Positions 1-7,706 of a stretch of 15,493 bases of DNA are shown in pieces (the first letter of the stretch is position 1; the number at the start of each line of letters is the position of its first letter). The stretch is from positions 1-15,493 of the forward strand of contig CAKSJF010000057.1 in assembly GCA_934462945.1 (NCBI GenBank), written 5' to 3'. The position numbers and the translations under genes were made by a program. The stretch is from an uncultured Clostridia bacterium (GTDB lineage Bacteria > Bacillota > Clostridia > UBA1381). Below the pieces are notes generated by a model. It was not told the origin of the DNA, ran no database searches, and was given only the letters and a program-made list of their open reading frames with translations.

Positions 1-599
1 ACACGCTCTATAACACATTCCGCATGATTTCGGTGAATGAAAACGGCAGAATGGGTGATAATCCGTTTTTATCCAATCACGAAATTGCATTGGAAAATAA
101 TGTTCGCTATCGGATTAAGATTGTGAAAAAGATGAATGAAGTATCCTTCTATGTGATGAGACTGGATGAGGAGAATCCGGAATATCAATTCTGCGGAAGA
201 CTTGTGCATCCGAAAATCAGCAACGAAAAGGGAGAAATCGTTCTGCAATCAATGGCAAACGGGGCATGCACGCTGATTCCGTATCAGCTCCGCATTTATC
301 ATTCTGACTCTATACGGGATATGTACGCACGGAATTTGAATGTCACATCACAAAATGAGACGGTTTCGGTCGGATGTGATGTCTATTCCTTTGCAGCGTC
401 CGAAAATGCAAAGGCAATTGCGGCAGTATATGACGGCGGAAGACTGATTGGAGTTCGTCAAACGGATGTCGGTTTTAAAGACTATAAAACGCCGGTTCAG
501 TTTGAACCTCTGCCGGATGCAGGCACGGACAGAACGGTGAGAATTTATCTTTGGAGTCAGGATATGACAAGAATATTATCAGAAGCATTAGAACAATAA
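1..599 (+). CDS. C-terminal part of a secreted multidomain protein (5' end outside window)
   Basis: The frame is open from base 3 with no stop, and the first in-frame ATG (24) has no Shine-Dalgarno sequence, so this is the last 198 residues of a larger protein and not a gene starting at 24. Residues about 25-110 have the alternating beta-strand look of the end of a LamG/DUF1080-type concanavalin-like domain; a comparable segment lies near the N-terminus of the next gene. Residues about 115-190 form a small Ig-like module containing IAAVYDGGRLIG and ending near RIYLWSQDMT. The same module type (IAAVYDGTRLQ ... RIYFWRDQ) occurs inside the beta-helix protein at 11701-14787, and such modules are common in extracellular proteins of gut Clostridia. 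No catalytic domain is visible in the fragment. It is followed after 18 bp by the next gene, so the two are probably co-transcribed. The function of the whole protein is unknown; a secreted carbohydrate-active protein is likely. Confidence 0.75.
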   Translation, partial: TLYNTFRMISVNENGRMGDNPFLSNHEIALENNVRYRIKIVKKMNEVSFYVMRLDEENPEYQFCGRLVHPKISNEKGEIVLQSMANGACTLIPYQLRIYHSDSIRDMYARNLNVTSQNETVSVGCDVYSFAASENAKAIAAVYDGGRLIGVRQTDVGFKDYKTPVQFEPLPDAGTDRTVRIYLWSQDMTRILSEALEQ

Positions 600-617
600 G
601 GACACAGGAGGAAGTCT

Positions 618-3600
618 ATGCGAAAAAGATTGATATGCTGCATCATGATGATTGCAGTTTTGTTTACCGCTGCTGCGCCTGTTTTTGCGGTGCTGCCGCA
701 GAATATGACAAGCGGCGGAGACAGCGGAAAAAGATTAGTGTACCAGGAGGATTTTATGCACGGCACATCCATGTGGAAATTAACCAACATGTCCATGATG
801 CCGGGTCGGCTGGAAACTCCTGAAAATACCTATGCGTATGCAAGCTTTAAGGATGAAACGCTAAAGCTTACAGATGCAGAGTATATCGTCAAATTTAAGC
901 AGGTCAGCGATAAGCAGAATGGCATTGCGTTTATTTACTTCGGTTCAGAGTCAAACAAGAATCATACGGTGATCCTGCGAAACAGCGGTATCTCTATGAT
1001 GCCTGCCGGGTCGGGCGAACAGCCGCAAAAGGCGTTTCCGATGAGACCGGGGCTAAATTATGAGGTTCGGGTTTTGGTTACCAACGGTACGGCTCAGGTT
1101 TATATCCGGGAAGCCGGAAACGAGGAGTGGACCGCTGGCGGAACAATTGCCGGCATGGATCTGACAAACGGAATCCTGTATTTAGGCAGTAATTCCACCA
1201 CCCTGGAATTTACCGAGCTGACGGTGTATGATCTTTCTGCAAAAAGCGTTTCGATCAGTCCGATGTATCAGTATTTGAACGCCGGCAGCAAAACAGCACT
1301 TTCGGTAGGAAATAAGACGGAGAAAAAGCTCATTTTTACCTCCTCCGATCCGGAGATTGCAGAGGTGGATGAGAACGGTGTTGTTACTGCGAAAAAGGGC
1401 GGTAATGTGGAAATTACGGCAGCTACCGAGGATGGAAGAAATTCAGCGTCCTGCAAGATTATTTCCTATGTCCCGGTCACGAATCTTGCATTTCACACCC
1501 CGGAATGGACGATGCAGGTCGGAACAAACACCATCTTAAACGGACAGTGGCTTCCGAATGATGCGACCAACAGCACGATGGAATACCTCACCTCCGATCC
1601 GGAAATTGTTACGATTAATAACCGTAATAATAACAATATTTCTATTCATGCAGTCGCTCCGGGAAATGCAAAAATCATTATGCGATCCTCAGACGGCATA
1701 GAGGCATACTGCGACATCACAGTAGAGCCGCGGCAGGAACGCACCCTTCAAAATGCAAGTTTTACTATGAGCGGTCAGAAAAAAGAAATACCGGACACTT
1801 ATTTTGGCACACATTATTCCACACTGATGGAGTGGGGAGCGTCTAAAACCAAGATGGATCCGGAGGGGATTGAAAAGAAAAGCAAGCTTGCGTCCGAATT
1901 AGTTCGGGATATCGGATTCCAGTCTGTCAGAAGCTACTGGACCTGGTGGTATTGGAGAACCGGCGGACCGCAGGGAGATAACGGTCCGGAGGAAGGCCCG
2001 AATAAAACCTCACTGGAACGAATCTATCAGCTGGCAAAAGAGGGCGGTGCAAAGCAGGTGATTTCATTCTCTGCATATTCGTCTGTGGACGATATGTTTG
2101 ATGAATTTATGGAAATCAAGAGAATTTGCCCGGATGAGCAGCTGTATATTGAATACGGAAACGAAACCTATGCAATTAATGAACAAAATAGAGTTTCTAC
2201 CATTGAGGAATATGTGAACCGGTTAAGAGAGCTGAGAAAACGTGTTCATGAGGTTGATCCTACGGTAAAATTTGCAGTTCCGATGCTTTCCTACCGGTTG
2301 GAGCGGGCAATTTTCAACGATCCGGGCAACTATCCGGACGGAGAGGATAACTGGGAGTATACACAGGGAATCCGTGCGCTTACCTGGAATGCGGTTTTAT
2401 CGGAAAACAGCGACCTGTTTGAAGCAGTCATTCCGCATTTGTATTTGAACAGTGAAAAATTGAGAACAACACAGCAGAATTATTTAAAGAAAATCGCAAA
2501 ATCTGTTGTGGACGCAGCAGTTGGAAATAACCGTCAGATTTATCAGTTTGACGGAAAGGAGTATTGGGCAACCGAGTACGGTATTTTCCCGGATATGGGT
2601 ACAAATATGCAGGATGGAAAGAGCCTGGGCGCAGGACTTGCCAACGGTCTGGAATGCTTAATGCTTTTAAATACAGATACTGCTGTGACATCTCATCATT
2701 ATATGATTGATCCGCAGGGCTTTGGCATAGTAAATGGCTTTGGAAAGGACAATAACTCTTTGGAGGGATATCTTCCAAACTATTATGTCTTTAAGGAACT
2801 CGGAAAGCTGTTCCAGAATTATAAATACTACTATAGCCTGACAGCAGATGAGGTCAACGCAGAGCGTGATTTCATGCTGAATTACAACCTGGAGACAACA
2901 CAGTCGCGCGATGTGCAGGATGTTTATGCGTTTGGATTCGGTGATGAAAACAATGCAAAGAAAATTGCTGTGATCAATGTTACTGAAAATCCGCAGCAGT
3001 TTGAAGTGAAAGGCGCAAAATTAAAACCGCAGACACGTTACTGGGGTGAGGAGGCCTATCCGGATCTGTTTAATTATCCCGGAAGCTATGTCGACGTACC
3101 AAAGGATATTCCTTTGCCGGAGGACATTTCTCAGGAGCCGGTGAGCGATTCTGTGGAATTAAAACCTTATTCTCTGACGATTCTCGATATTCAGGATGCA
3201 CCAAAATCGGAAATCGGTGAAAATGTCGAGGAAAAGCTGGGAAGAAATGTGATTTTAAAGCTTGACAGCAAATGGTCCTATGCGGACAGACAGAGAAATA
3301 ACATGGATCTGTTTCAGACAAACAATGTTCCGAAAACGATCCAGGGAAAGGTTTATTTGCCGCTGCGCTCGTTCGGCGATATCACCGGACAGTTTGTAGA
3401 GTATACTGCTGACGGAGACACCGCAGTGATTGAATCAATTGAATACAGAAATCTAAGCACAGAAAAGGAAAATATGGAGATTGATGTTTCCAAGGTGACG
3501 GACGTAGATTCCGGTTTGAAGCTGATTGACGATTTCTACTGGAACACAAAAATTCAGTTTAAGAAGGACGGAAGCGAAACGGTCGGAATATCCAGAGTGC

Positions 3601-3803
3601 GCGATGTTGATAAGACGGTTGAGGCAAAGGATGCTCCGATTGTGATAGACGGTACAACCTATGTCACACCTGAGTTGGCAGCAGAAATTACAGGCTATTT
3701 TGTAAACAGCTATGAGAACGGACTGATTGTGTTCTCCGAAAAGAACGAAGTTCTGAATCCGGAGGAACAGCAAGCCGTATTAAAGGAATTTGAAAGAGTA
3801 TAA
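618..3803 (+). CDS. Secreted clan GH-A-like glycoside hydrolase with LamG/DUF1080-like, BIG2 and copper-amine-oxidase-N-like modules
   Basis: The start ATG at 618 follows a clear CAGGAGGA ribosome binding site at normal distance. The protein has 1061 residues. Residues 1-24 are a signal peptide (MRKR, hydrophobic core, cleavage after VFA). Residues about 40-205 are a LamG/DUF1080-like beta-sandwich. Residues about 209-285 and 286-372 are two BIG2 Ig-like domains (ISP...SSDPEIAEVDENGVVTAKKGG pattern, then SDPEIVTI). Residues about 390-730 fit a clan GH-A TIM barrel: YIEYGNETY places a candidate acid/base Glu at 516 (Gly-Asn-Glu at the end of beta-4), and YWATEYGIF places a candidate nucleophile Glu at 653. 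A beta-sandwich follows (about 740-860). Residues about 885-1045 resemble the copper-amine-oxidase N-terminal/stalk domain (KVYLPLRSFGDITG, then IVIDGTTYVTPELAAEITG). I cannot name the GH family; GH39, GH51 and GH79-type barrels share this layout. It probably cleaves a polysaccharide outside the cell. It is the last gene of its unit and ends 1 bp before a strong terminator. Confidence 0.85.
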   Translation: MRKRLICCIMMIAVLFTAAAPVFAVLPQNMTSGGDSGKRLVYQEDFMHGTSMWKLTNMSMMPGRLETPENTYAYASFKDETLKLTDAEYIVKFKQVSDKQNGIAFIYFGSESNKNHTVILRNSGISMMPAGSGEQPQKAFPMRPGLNYEVRVLVTNGTAQVYIREAGNEEWTAGGTIAGMDLTNGILYLGSNSTTLEFTELTVYDLSAKSVSISPMYQYLNAGSKTALSVGNKTEKKLIFTSSDPEIAEVDENGVVTAKKGGNVEITAATEDGRNSASCKIISYVPVTNLAFHTPEWTMQVGTNTILNGQWLPNDATNSTMEYLTSDPEIVTINNRNNNNISIHAVAPGNAKIIMRSSDGIEAYCDITVEPRQERTLQNASFTMSGQKKEIPDTYFGTHYSTLMEWGASKTKMDPEGIEKKSKLASELVRDIGFQSVRSYWTWWYWRTGGPQGDNGPEEGPNKTSLERIYQLAKEGGAKQVISFSAYSSVDDMFDEFMEIKRICPDEQLYIEYGNETYAINEQNRVSTIEEYVNRLRELRKRVHEVDPTVKFAVPMLSYRLERAIFNDPGNYPDGEDNWEYTQGIRALTWNAVLSENSDLFEAVIPHLYLNSEKLRTTQQNYLKKIAKSVVDAAVGNNRQIYQFDGKEYWATEYGIFPDMGTNMQDGKSLGAGLANGLECLMLLNTDTAVTSHHYMIDPQGFGIVNGFGKDNNSLEGYLPNYYVFKELGKLFQNYKYYYSLTADEVNAERDFMLNYNLETTQSRDVQDVYAFGFGDENNAKKIAVINVTENPQQFEVKGAKLKPQTRYWGEEAYPDLFNYPGSYVDVPKDIPLPEDISQEPVSDSVELKPYSLTILDIQDAPKSEIGENVEEKLGRNVILKLDSKWSYADRQRNNMDLFQTNNVPKTIQGKVYLPLRSFGDITGQFVEYTADGDTAVIESIEYRNLSTEKENMEIDVSKVTDVDSGLKLIDDFYWNTKIQFKKDGSETVGISRVRDVDKTVEAKDAPIVIDGTTYVTPELAAEITGYFVNSYENGLIVFSEKNEVLNPEEQQAVLKEFERV

Positions 3804-3804
3804 A

Positions 3805-3846
3805 CACAAAAAAAGAAGTCTTTTTCGGAGGACTTCTTTTTTTGTG
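3805..3846. terminator. Bidirectional intrinsic terminator
   Basis: The arms CACAAAAAAAGAAGTC (3805-3820) and GACTTCTTTTTTTGTG (3831-3846) are perfectly complementary over 16 bp around a 10-nt loop. The stem carries an A-tract on its left arm and a T-tract on its right arm, so it can work as a Rho-independent terminator in either direction. It starts 1 bp after the stop codon of the glycoside hydrolase gene and ends that transcription unit before the ABC transporter operon. Confidence 0.9.
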
Positions 3847-3888
3847 CAGAAAATCAAATTCCGATGTCTGAAAAAACAAATGTTGTTC

Positions 3889-3917
3889 TTGTGGATTTGA
3901 CCTTATGATGGTATGAT
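3889..3917 (+). promoter_or_regulatory. Putative sigma-A promoter of the ABC transporter/beta-helix operon
   Basis: TTGTGG (3889-3894) lies 17 bp upstream of TATGAT (3912-3917), a near-consensus -10 box. This places transcription start roughly 35-40 bp before the first permease ATG at 3962. A better -35 match, TTGACC at 3897-3902, sits only 9 bp from this -10, and 22 bp from the alternative -10 TAAGAT (3925-3930), so the exact -35 is uncertain. The location between a strong terminator and the first gene of the operon supports a promoter in this stretch. No clear operator palindrome or catabolite-repression (cre) site was found by eye. Confidence 0.45.
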
Positions 3918-3947
3918 AGGATTGTAAGATAACATGAGTAGATTTTG

Positions 3948-3953
3948 AAAGGG
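3948..3953 (+). promoter_or_regulatory. Ribosome binding site that decides the first permease start
   Basis: AAAGGG (3948-3953) lies 8 bp before ATG 3962. The in-frame GTG at 3953 overlaps this Shine-Dalgarno sequence and so cannot be the start it serves. This fixes the N-terminus as MRISTEQ. Confidence 0.7.
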
Positions 3954-3961
3954 TGAACAGC

Positions 3962-4897
3962 ATGCGAATCAGCACAGAGCAAAAGAAAATGAGGGGAGAG
4001 GGAGCGTATCATAAATACCGGTATGCATATCTTTTGATTTTGCCGGCGGTACTGTTTGTGTTTATATTTTCCTATCTTCCGATGCTTGGAATTGTGATTG
4101 CCTTTAAGGACTATAACGTGTTTGACGGAATTTTAAAAAGTCCTTGGGTGGGCATGAAGCATTTTATCACGATTTTTACCTATCCGGATATGCTGCATGC
4201 AATCAAAAATACATTGGTTTACGGTGCGGTGATCTTATTCGGCGGGTTTCCGTTTCCGATTCTCTTAGCGCTGATGTTTAACGAGCTTCGGAATCTGCGC
4301 TTTAAAAAGACGGTTCAGACCATTGCGTATATGCCGCAGTTTCTTTCCTGGATTTCGGTTATCGGACTGGTTTATGCGTTCTTTGCGACAGAGGGAACGT
4401 TCAATCAGATTATGGCAAAAATTGTTGGAGAGGGATATGAGGCAAAGAATATTCTGATGGACTCTCATTATTTCCTCACCGTGATTTTCCTTTCCCATCT
4501 GTGGAAAAGCGTTGGCTGGTCGTCGGTTATTTTTATTGCGGCAATTGCCGGCATTGACCTGACATTATATGAGGCGGCGCAGATTGACGGTTGTGGAAAG
4601 CTGAAGCAAGCGTTTTATATCACGCTCCCGTCCATTAAAACAACAATTATTGTAGTACTTTTAATGTCGCTTGGTTCGCTGGTGAATACAAATTTCGAGC
4701 AGGTGTACGGATTCCAGAATGTTTATATTCAGGAGGACACCGAAGTGATTAACACGCTGATCTATCGGCAGGGTATTCAAAACGGAGAATATTCTCTGGC
4801 AACTGCATTCGGCTTGGCACAAGGCTTGGTTTCGCTCCTGCTGCTTTTATGTGCAAATGCCATCAGTAAGAAACTGTGCGACACAAGTATCTGGTAA
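3962..4897 (+). CDS. ABC transporter permease, CUT1 family, LplB-like
   Basis: Membrane subunit of an oligosaccharide importer of the CUT1 family; 311 residues from ATG 3962. Residues about 18-45 form the first membrane helix (LLILPAVLFVFIFSYLPMLG), followed by the IAFKDYNVFDGI segment typical of LplB-type permeases. About six hydrophobic helices are visible in total. The cytoplasmic EAA loop that contacts the ATPase is at residues about 203-220 (YEAAQIDGCGKLKQAF ... LPSI), with Cys211 where Ala is usual. It is the first gene of the second unit and is followed by the second permease 13 bp downstream, so the two form a heterodimeric channel. No ATP-binding subunit is visible in the window; CUT1 importers of Firmicutes often share one MsmK/MsmX-type ATPase encoded elsewhere. 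The substrate is unknown, but downstream genes suggest products of beta-helix polysaccharidases. Confidence 0.92.
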   Translation: MRISTEQKKMRGEGAYHKYRYAYLLILPAVLFVFIFSYLPMLGIVIAFKDYNVFDGILKSPWVGMKHFITIFTYPDMLHAIKNTLVYGAVILFGGFPFPILLALMFNELRNLRFKKTVQTIAYMPQFLSWISVIGLVYAFFATEGTFNQIMAKIVGEGYEAKNILMDSHYFLTVIFLSHLWKSVGWSSVIFIAAIAGIDLTLYEAAQIDGCGKLKQAFYITLPSIKTTIIVVLLMSLGSLVNTNFEQVYGFQNVYIQEDTEVINTLIYRQGIQNGEYSLATAFGLAQGLVSLLLLLCANAISKKLCDTSIW

Positions 4898-4910
4898 GGA
4901 GGGTGCAAAA

Positions 4911-5807
4911 ATGAAAATGACAAGAGCTGAAAAAGTATTTCAGGTTTTTAACATCATCATCATGCTTTTGATCTGTGTGGTGACGCTATATCCTTATCTC
5001 AATCAGGTTGCAATTTCCTTAAATGACGGTATGGATTCTATGCGCGGCGGAATCACGCTTTTTCCCCGGGTATTTACCTGGGAAAACTACAAGACGGTGT
5101 TTAGGAGTGCGGACTTTCTGAATTCCGCGGCGGTTTCAGTCATTCGGGTACTCCTGGCAACCTTGTTATCGCTTTTGGTGGTATTCTCCTGTGCCTACGG
5201 ACTGACCAGAAAGGGTTTGCCGCACCGCCGGGGGATCACGCTGTTTCTGATGATTCCGGCATACATTTCTGCCGGTATGATTCCGGGATATATTCTGTTC
5301 CGGTATCTGCATTTAATTAATAACTTTTGGATCTATGTTCTGCCGGGCGCGTTTGTCTTTTATAACATGGTGATTATGCGGTCATTTTTACAGGATATTC
5401 CGGAGAGTATTGAGGAAAGCGCAAAGATGGACGGTGCAAACGATATTTTAATTATGTTTAAAATTATGGTTCCGCTGTCTGCGCCGGTGATTGCAACGGT
5501 TGCCCTGTGGGTTGCAGTCGGCGCATGGAACGACTGGACAACAACCTTAATGTATGTCACCGACCGCAACCTCTACACGCTGCAATATCTCATGATGCGG
5601 CTGATCAAGGAAAGCGAGGCGGCACAGCAGTTGGCGCTCCAGGCAACTATGAACAAAAATTCCGCCGCGGCGGCAATCTCAAAGCCGACTTCAGAATCGG
5701 TAAAAGCGGCAACACTGATTATCACCACCCTGCCGATCATCTTGGTTTATCCGTTTTTGCAGCGGTATTTCATCCAGGGCGTGACCGTGGGTGCAGTAAA
5801 AGGTTAA
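4911..5807 (+). CDS. ABC transporter permease, CUT1 family, YtcP/LplC-like
   Basis: Second membrane subunit of the same importer, 298 residues. ATG 4911 is chosen because AAGGAGGGTG overlaps the end of the previous gene's stop region at the correct distance; the frame stays open upstream to 4851 but that part overlaps the first permease. The N-terminal helix (about 10-32) ends with TLYPYLNQVAISLND, a typical YtcP/AraQ-type start. The EAA loop is at residues about 167-190 (IEESAKMDGANDILIMF ... VPLSAPVI), with Ser170 in the second position of the usual EAA. The WNDW motif follows in the next loop and the C-terminus YFIQGVTVGAVKG is characteristic of this family. Pairs with the LplB-like permease and the lipoprotein encoded next. 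Confidence 0.92.
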   Translation: MKMTRAEKVFQVFNIIIMLLICVVTLYPYLNQVAISLNDGMDSMRGGITLFPRVFTWENYKTVFRSADFLNSAAVSVIRVLLATLLSLLVVFSCAYGLTRKGLPHRRGITLFLMIPAYISAGMIPGYILFRYLHLINNFWIYVLPGAFVFYNMVIMRSFLQDIPESIEESAKMDGANDILIMFKIMVPLSAPVIATVALWVAVGAWNDWTTTLMYVTDRNLYTLQYLMMRLIKESEAAQQLALQATMNKNSAAAAISKPTSESVKAATLIITTLPIILVYPFLQRYFIQGVTVGAVKG

Positions 5808-5843
5808 AAATTTTTTAAAATAAATTTCAAGGAGGAAAAAAAC

Positions 5844-7691
5844 ATGAAAAAATCAACGAGGTACTTATCGCTTGCTTTAGCGATCGCGGCAATGGGAGGA
5901 AGTCTTGCCGGCTGCGGAAAAAAGCAGACCACATCGCAGCTTTCCGAAAACGGAGAATTTATCCCGGGGGATAAAATTGAGCTGACCGTTTGGGAAACGC
6001 AAGGTACAGACTATAGCCCCACTCAGGTAGAGGAGGGAGATGTGGTTGCCGGGTGGTTAGAGAATAAAACAAAGGTTACCGTTAAGAACATGTACGGCAA
6101 TGATGGCGGGCAGTGGGATTCCAAACTCACGAAGCTGGTTGCCGGAAATAATCTTCCGGACATTATCCATTGCGGCGCATATCAGGGACCGGCACACTTT
6201 GCAAAGCTTGCACAGCTCGGACAGGTGTGGGAGCTGACACCGGAGTTGCTGCAAACCTATGCACCGGAGGTTTGGAAAAGAACGCCGGCAGAATACTGGG
6301 ACGAAATTAAGGTAGACGGAAAAATTTACGGAATTCCCTATAACGCGCCGTCCTCAGACGCAGTCTTTTCCTATAGCGATGAGGAGGAAATCAAGTTCAT
6401 TCAGAACATGACAGAATTAAACGAAACAGACGTTACCTATCTTCCAGGTCAGACTTTTTGGATTCGGGACGATATTTTAAAGGAATTTTATCCGGATGCA
6501 AGAAGCTATGACGATTTAGTGAAGCTTTTAGAGGAAAAGCAGGAACCGATCGGAGATGAGCTTTTGGATATTCCCATCAAGTCTACTGATGAATTTATTG
6601 ATTTCATGTATAAAATCAAGGAAAAAGGTTTCACAGCAGACGGAAAGAATGTCTATGCATTCGGCTATAACGGCGGTGATAACTGGATTGCACTTTCCTG
6701 GCTGGGTGCGGATATGTACGGATATAAAAACCATAACTATACCGGAACATGGAATGAGAAGAAACAGCAGATTGAAATTCCGCTGGTACACGACATGATC
6801 CGCCAGGCAGCAAGAGAGCAGAACCAAATGCTCCGGGATAAGGTAATTGACCCGGAAAGTCTGGCACATACCGTTGCACAGTATAAGGAAAAGGTATTAA
6901 ACGGACAGTATGCGATTGTTCCGCTGTCTGCAATTGACAATGCCTATACCATTAATCAGGAATTAGAAAAGAACGGAAAAACCTTCCGGTTCAGACCGTT
7001 TATCACACAAGTTCCGGCGCAGCCTGATTATCCGGCATATAAGGAAAAGCAACTTTGGACAGAATCTCTCTGCCTCTTAAAGACCCTTTCCGAGGATGAA
7101 ATGCACCAGGTATTAAACTGGATTAACACACAGTATACCGAGGAGTACGACAAAGTCAGAAACTGGGGACCTGAGGAAGCCGGACTTTACAAGGAAACCG
7201 AAGATGGCAAGAGAGTCTTTACAGACGACCGTTTTTATCAGTGCTTTGTAGAGGGTCAGAATACGCTTCCGAATCCGGGCGATACCAAGGGCTTAGGCGG
7301 CAAGGGCGGTTTAATGAGCGTTCTGCCGACTGCAATTGATCACTGGAATCCGCAGGTTGTTTACAAGAAAGCAAACTATGTTCCGGACAGCTACAGCGGC
7401 TTTAAGTTTAAGAGCGACAGCGAGCATGTGAAGAATGTTAAGATCTTCCCGCCGGCACAGGTTTGGGCATCTGTTTATGCGGAGATTCCGGAGGTGGTTG
7501 ATTTCTGGTCAACACGTGAACGCTGGGAAAATAAATTCAAGATTGCAATGGCAGCATCAAGCGCTGAAGAATTTGAAGAAAAGTGGGATTCTGCAATTAC
7601 TGATCTGAATAATATCGTAAGCATCGACAATCTGGAAAAGGCGATGACCGAGGTGGCAAAGCCATTAGCAGAGGAAATTAACAAACAATAA
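5844..7691 (+). CDS. Extracellular solute-binding lipoprotein, CUT1 importer (LplA-type)
   Basis: Substrate-capture subunit of the importer encoded just upstream, tethered to the outer face of the membrane. It has 615 residues, long for the class but usual for LplA-like proteins. An AAGGAGG ribosome binding site precedes ATG 5844. Residues 1-24 form a lipoprotein signal peptide with lipobox L21-A22-G23-C24; Cys24 would be lipidated. Mature residues from about 40 (KIELTVWETQGTDY) show the start of a type I periplasmic-binding fold used by solute_binding family 1, and Trp- and Tyr-rich stretches (for example GDNWIALSWLGADMYGY around 275) are consistent with sugar stacking. It lies 36 bp after the second permease and 15 bp before the first beta-helix gene, so it is within the operon. 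The bound oligosaccharide cannot be predicted. Confidence 0.9.
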   Translation: MKKSTRYLSLALAIAAMGGSLAGCGKKQTTSQLSENGEFIPGDKIELTVWETQGTDYSPTQVEEGDVVAGWLENKTKVTVKNMYGNDGGQWDSKLTKLVAGNNLPDIIHCGAYQGPAHFAKLAQLGQVWELTPELLQTYAPEVWKRTPAEYWDEIKVDGKIYGIPYNAPSSDAVFSYSDEEEIKFIQNMTELNETDVTYLPGQTFWIRDDILKEFYPDARSYDDLVKLLEEKQEPIGDELLDIPIKSTDEFIDFMYKIKEKGFTADGKNVYAFGYNGGDNWIALSWLGADMYGYKNHNYTGTWNEKKQQIEIPLVHDMIRQAAREQNQMLRDKVIDPESLAHTVAQYKEKVLNGQYAIVPLSAIDNAYTINQELEKNGKTFRFRPFITQVPAQPDYPAYKEKQLWTESLCLLKTLSEDEMHQVLNWINTQYTEEYDKVRNWGPEEAGLYKETEDGKRVFTDDRFYQCFVEGQNTLPNPGDTKGLGGKGGLMSVLPTAIDHWNPQVVYKKANYVPDSYSGFKFKSDSEHVKNVKIFPPAQVWASVYAEIPEVVDFWSTRERWENKFKIAMAASSAEEFEEKWDSAITDLNNIVSIDNLEKAMTEVAKPLAEEINKQ

Positions 7692-7696
7692 GGCTT

Positions 7697-7701
7697 GGAG
7701 G
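7697..7701 (+). promoter_or_regulatory. Ribosome binding site that decides the SLH beta-helix protein start
   Basis: GGAGG (7697-7701) stands 5 bp before ATG 7707. The in-frame TTG at 7695 overlaps this site and would add only MEGE before a clean signal peptide, so ATG 7707 is preferred. Confidence 0.7.
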
Positions 7702-7706
7702 GCGAA

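Noticed and set aside
557..823. Short frames on both strands over the junction of the first two genes
   Set aside because: They overlap the end of the first gene and the signal-peptide region of the second, and have no support beyond being open.
5800..5830. AT-rich palindrome-like stretch between the second permease and the binding-protein gene
   Set aside because: It is only A/T pairs without a stable GC stem, and the neighbouring genes form a classic importer operon; not enough for a terminator or operator call.
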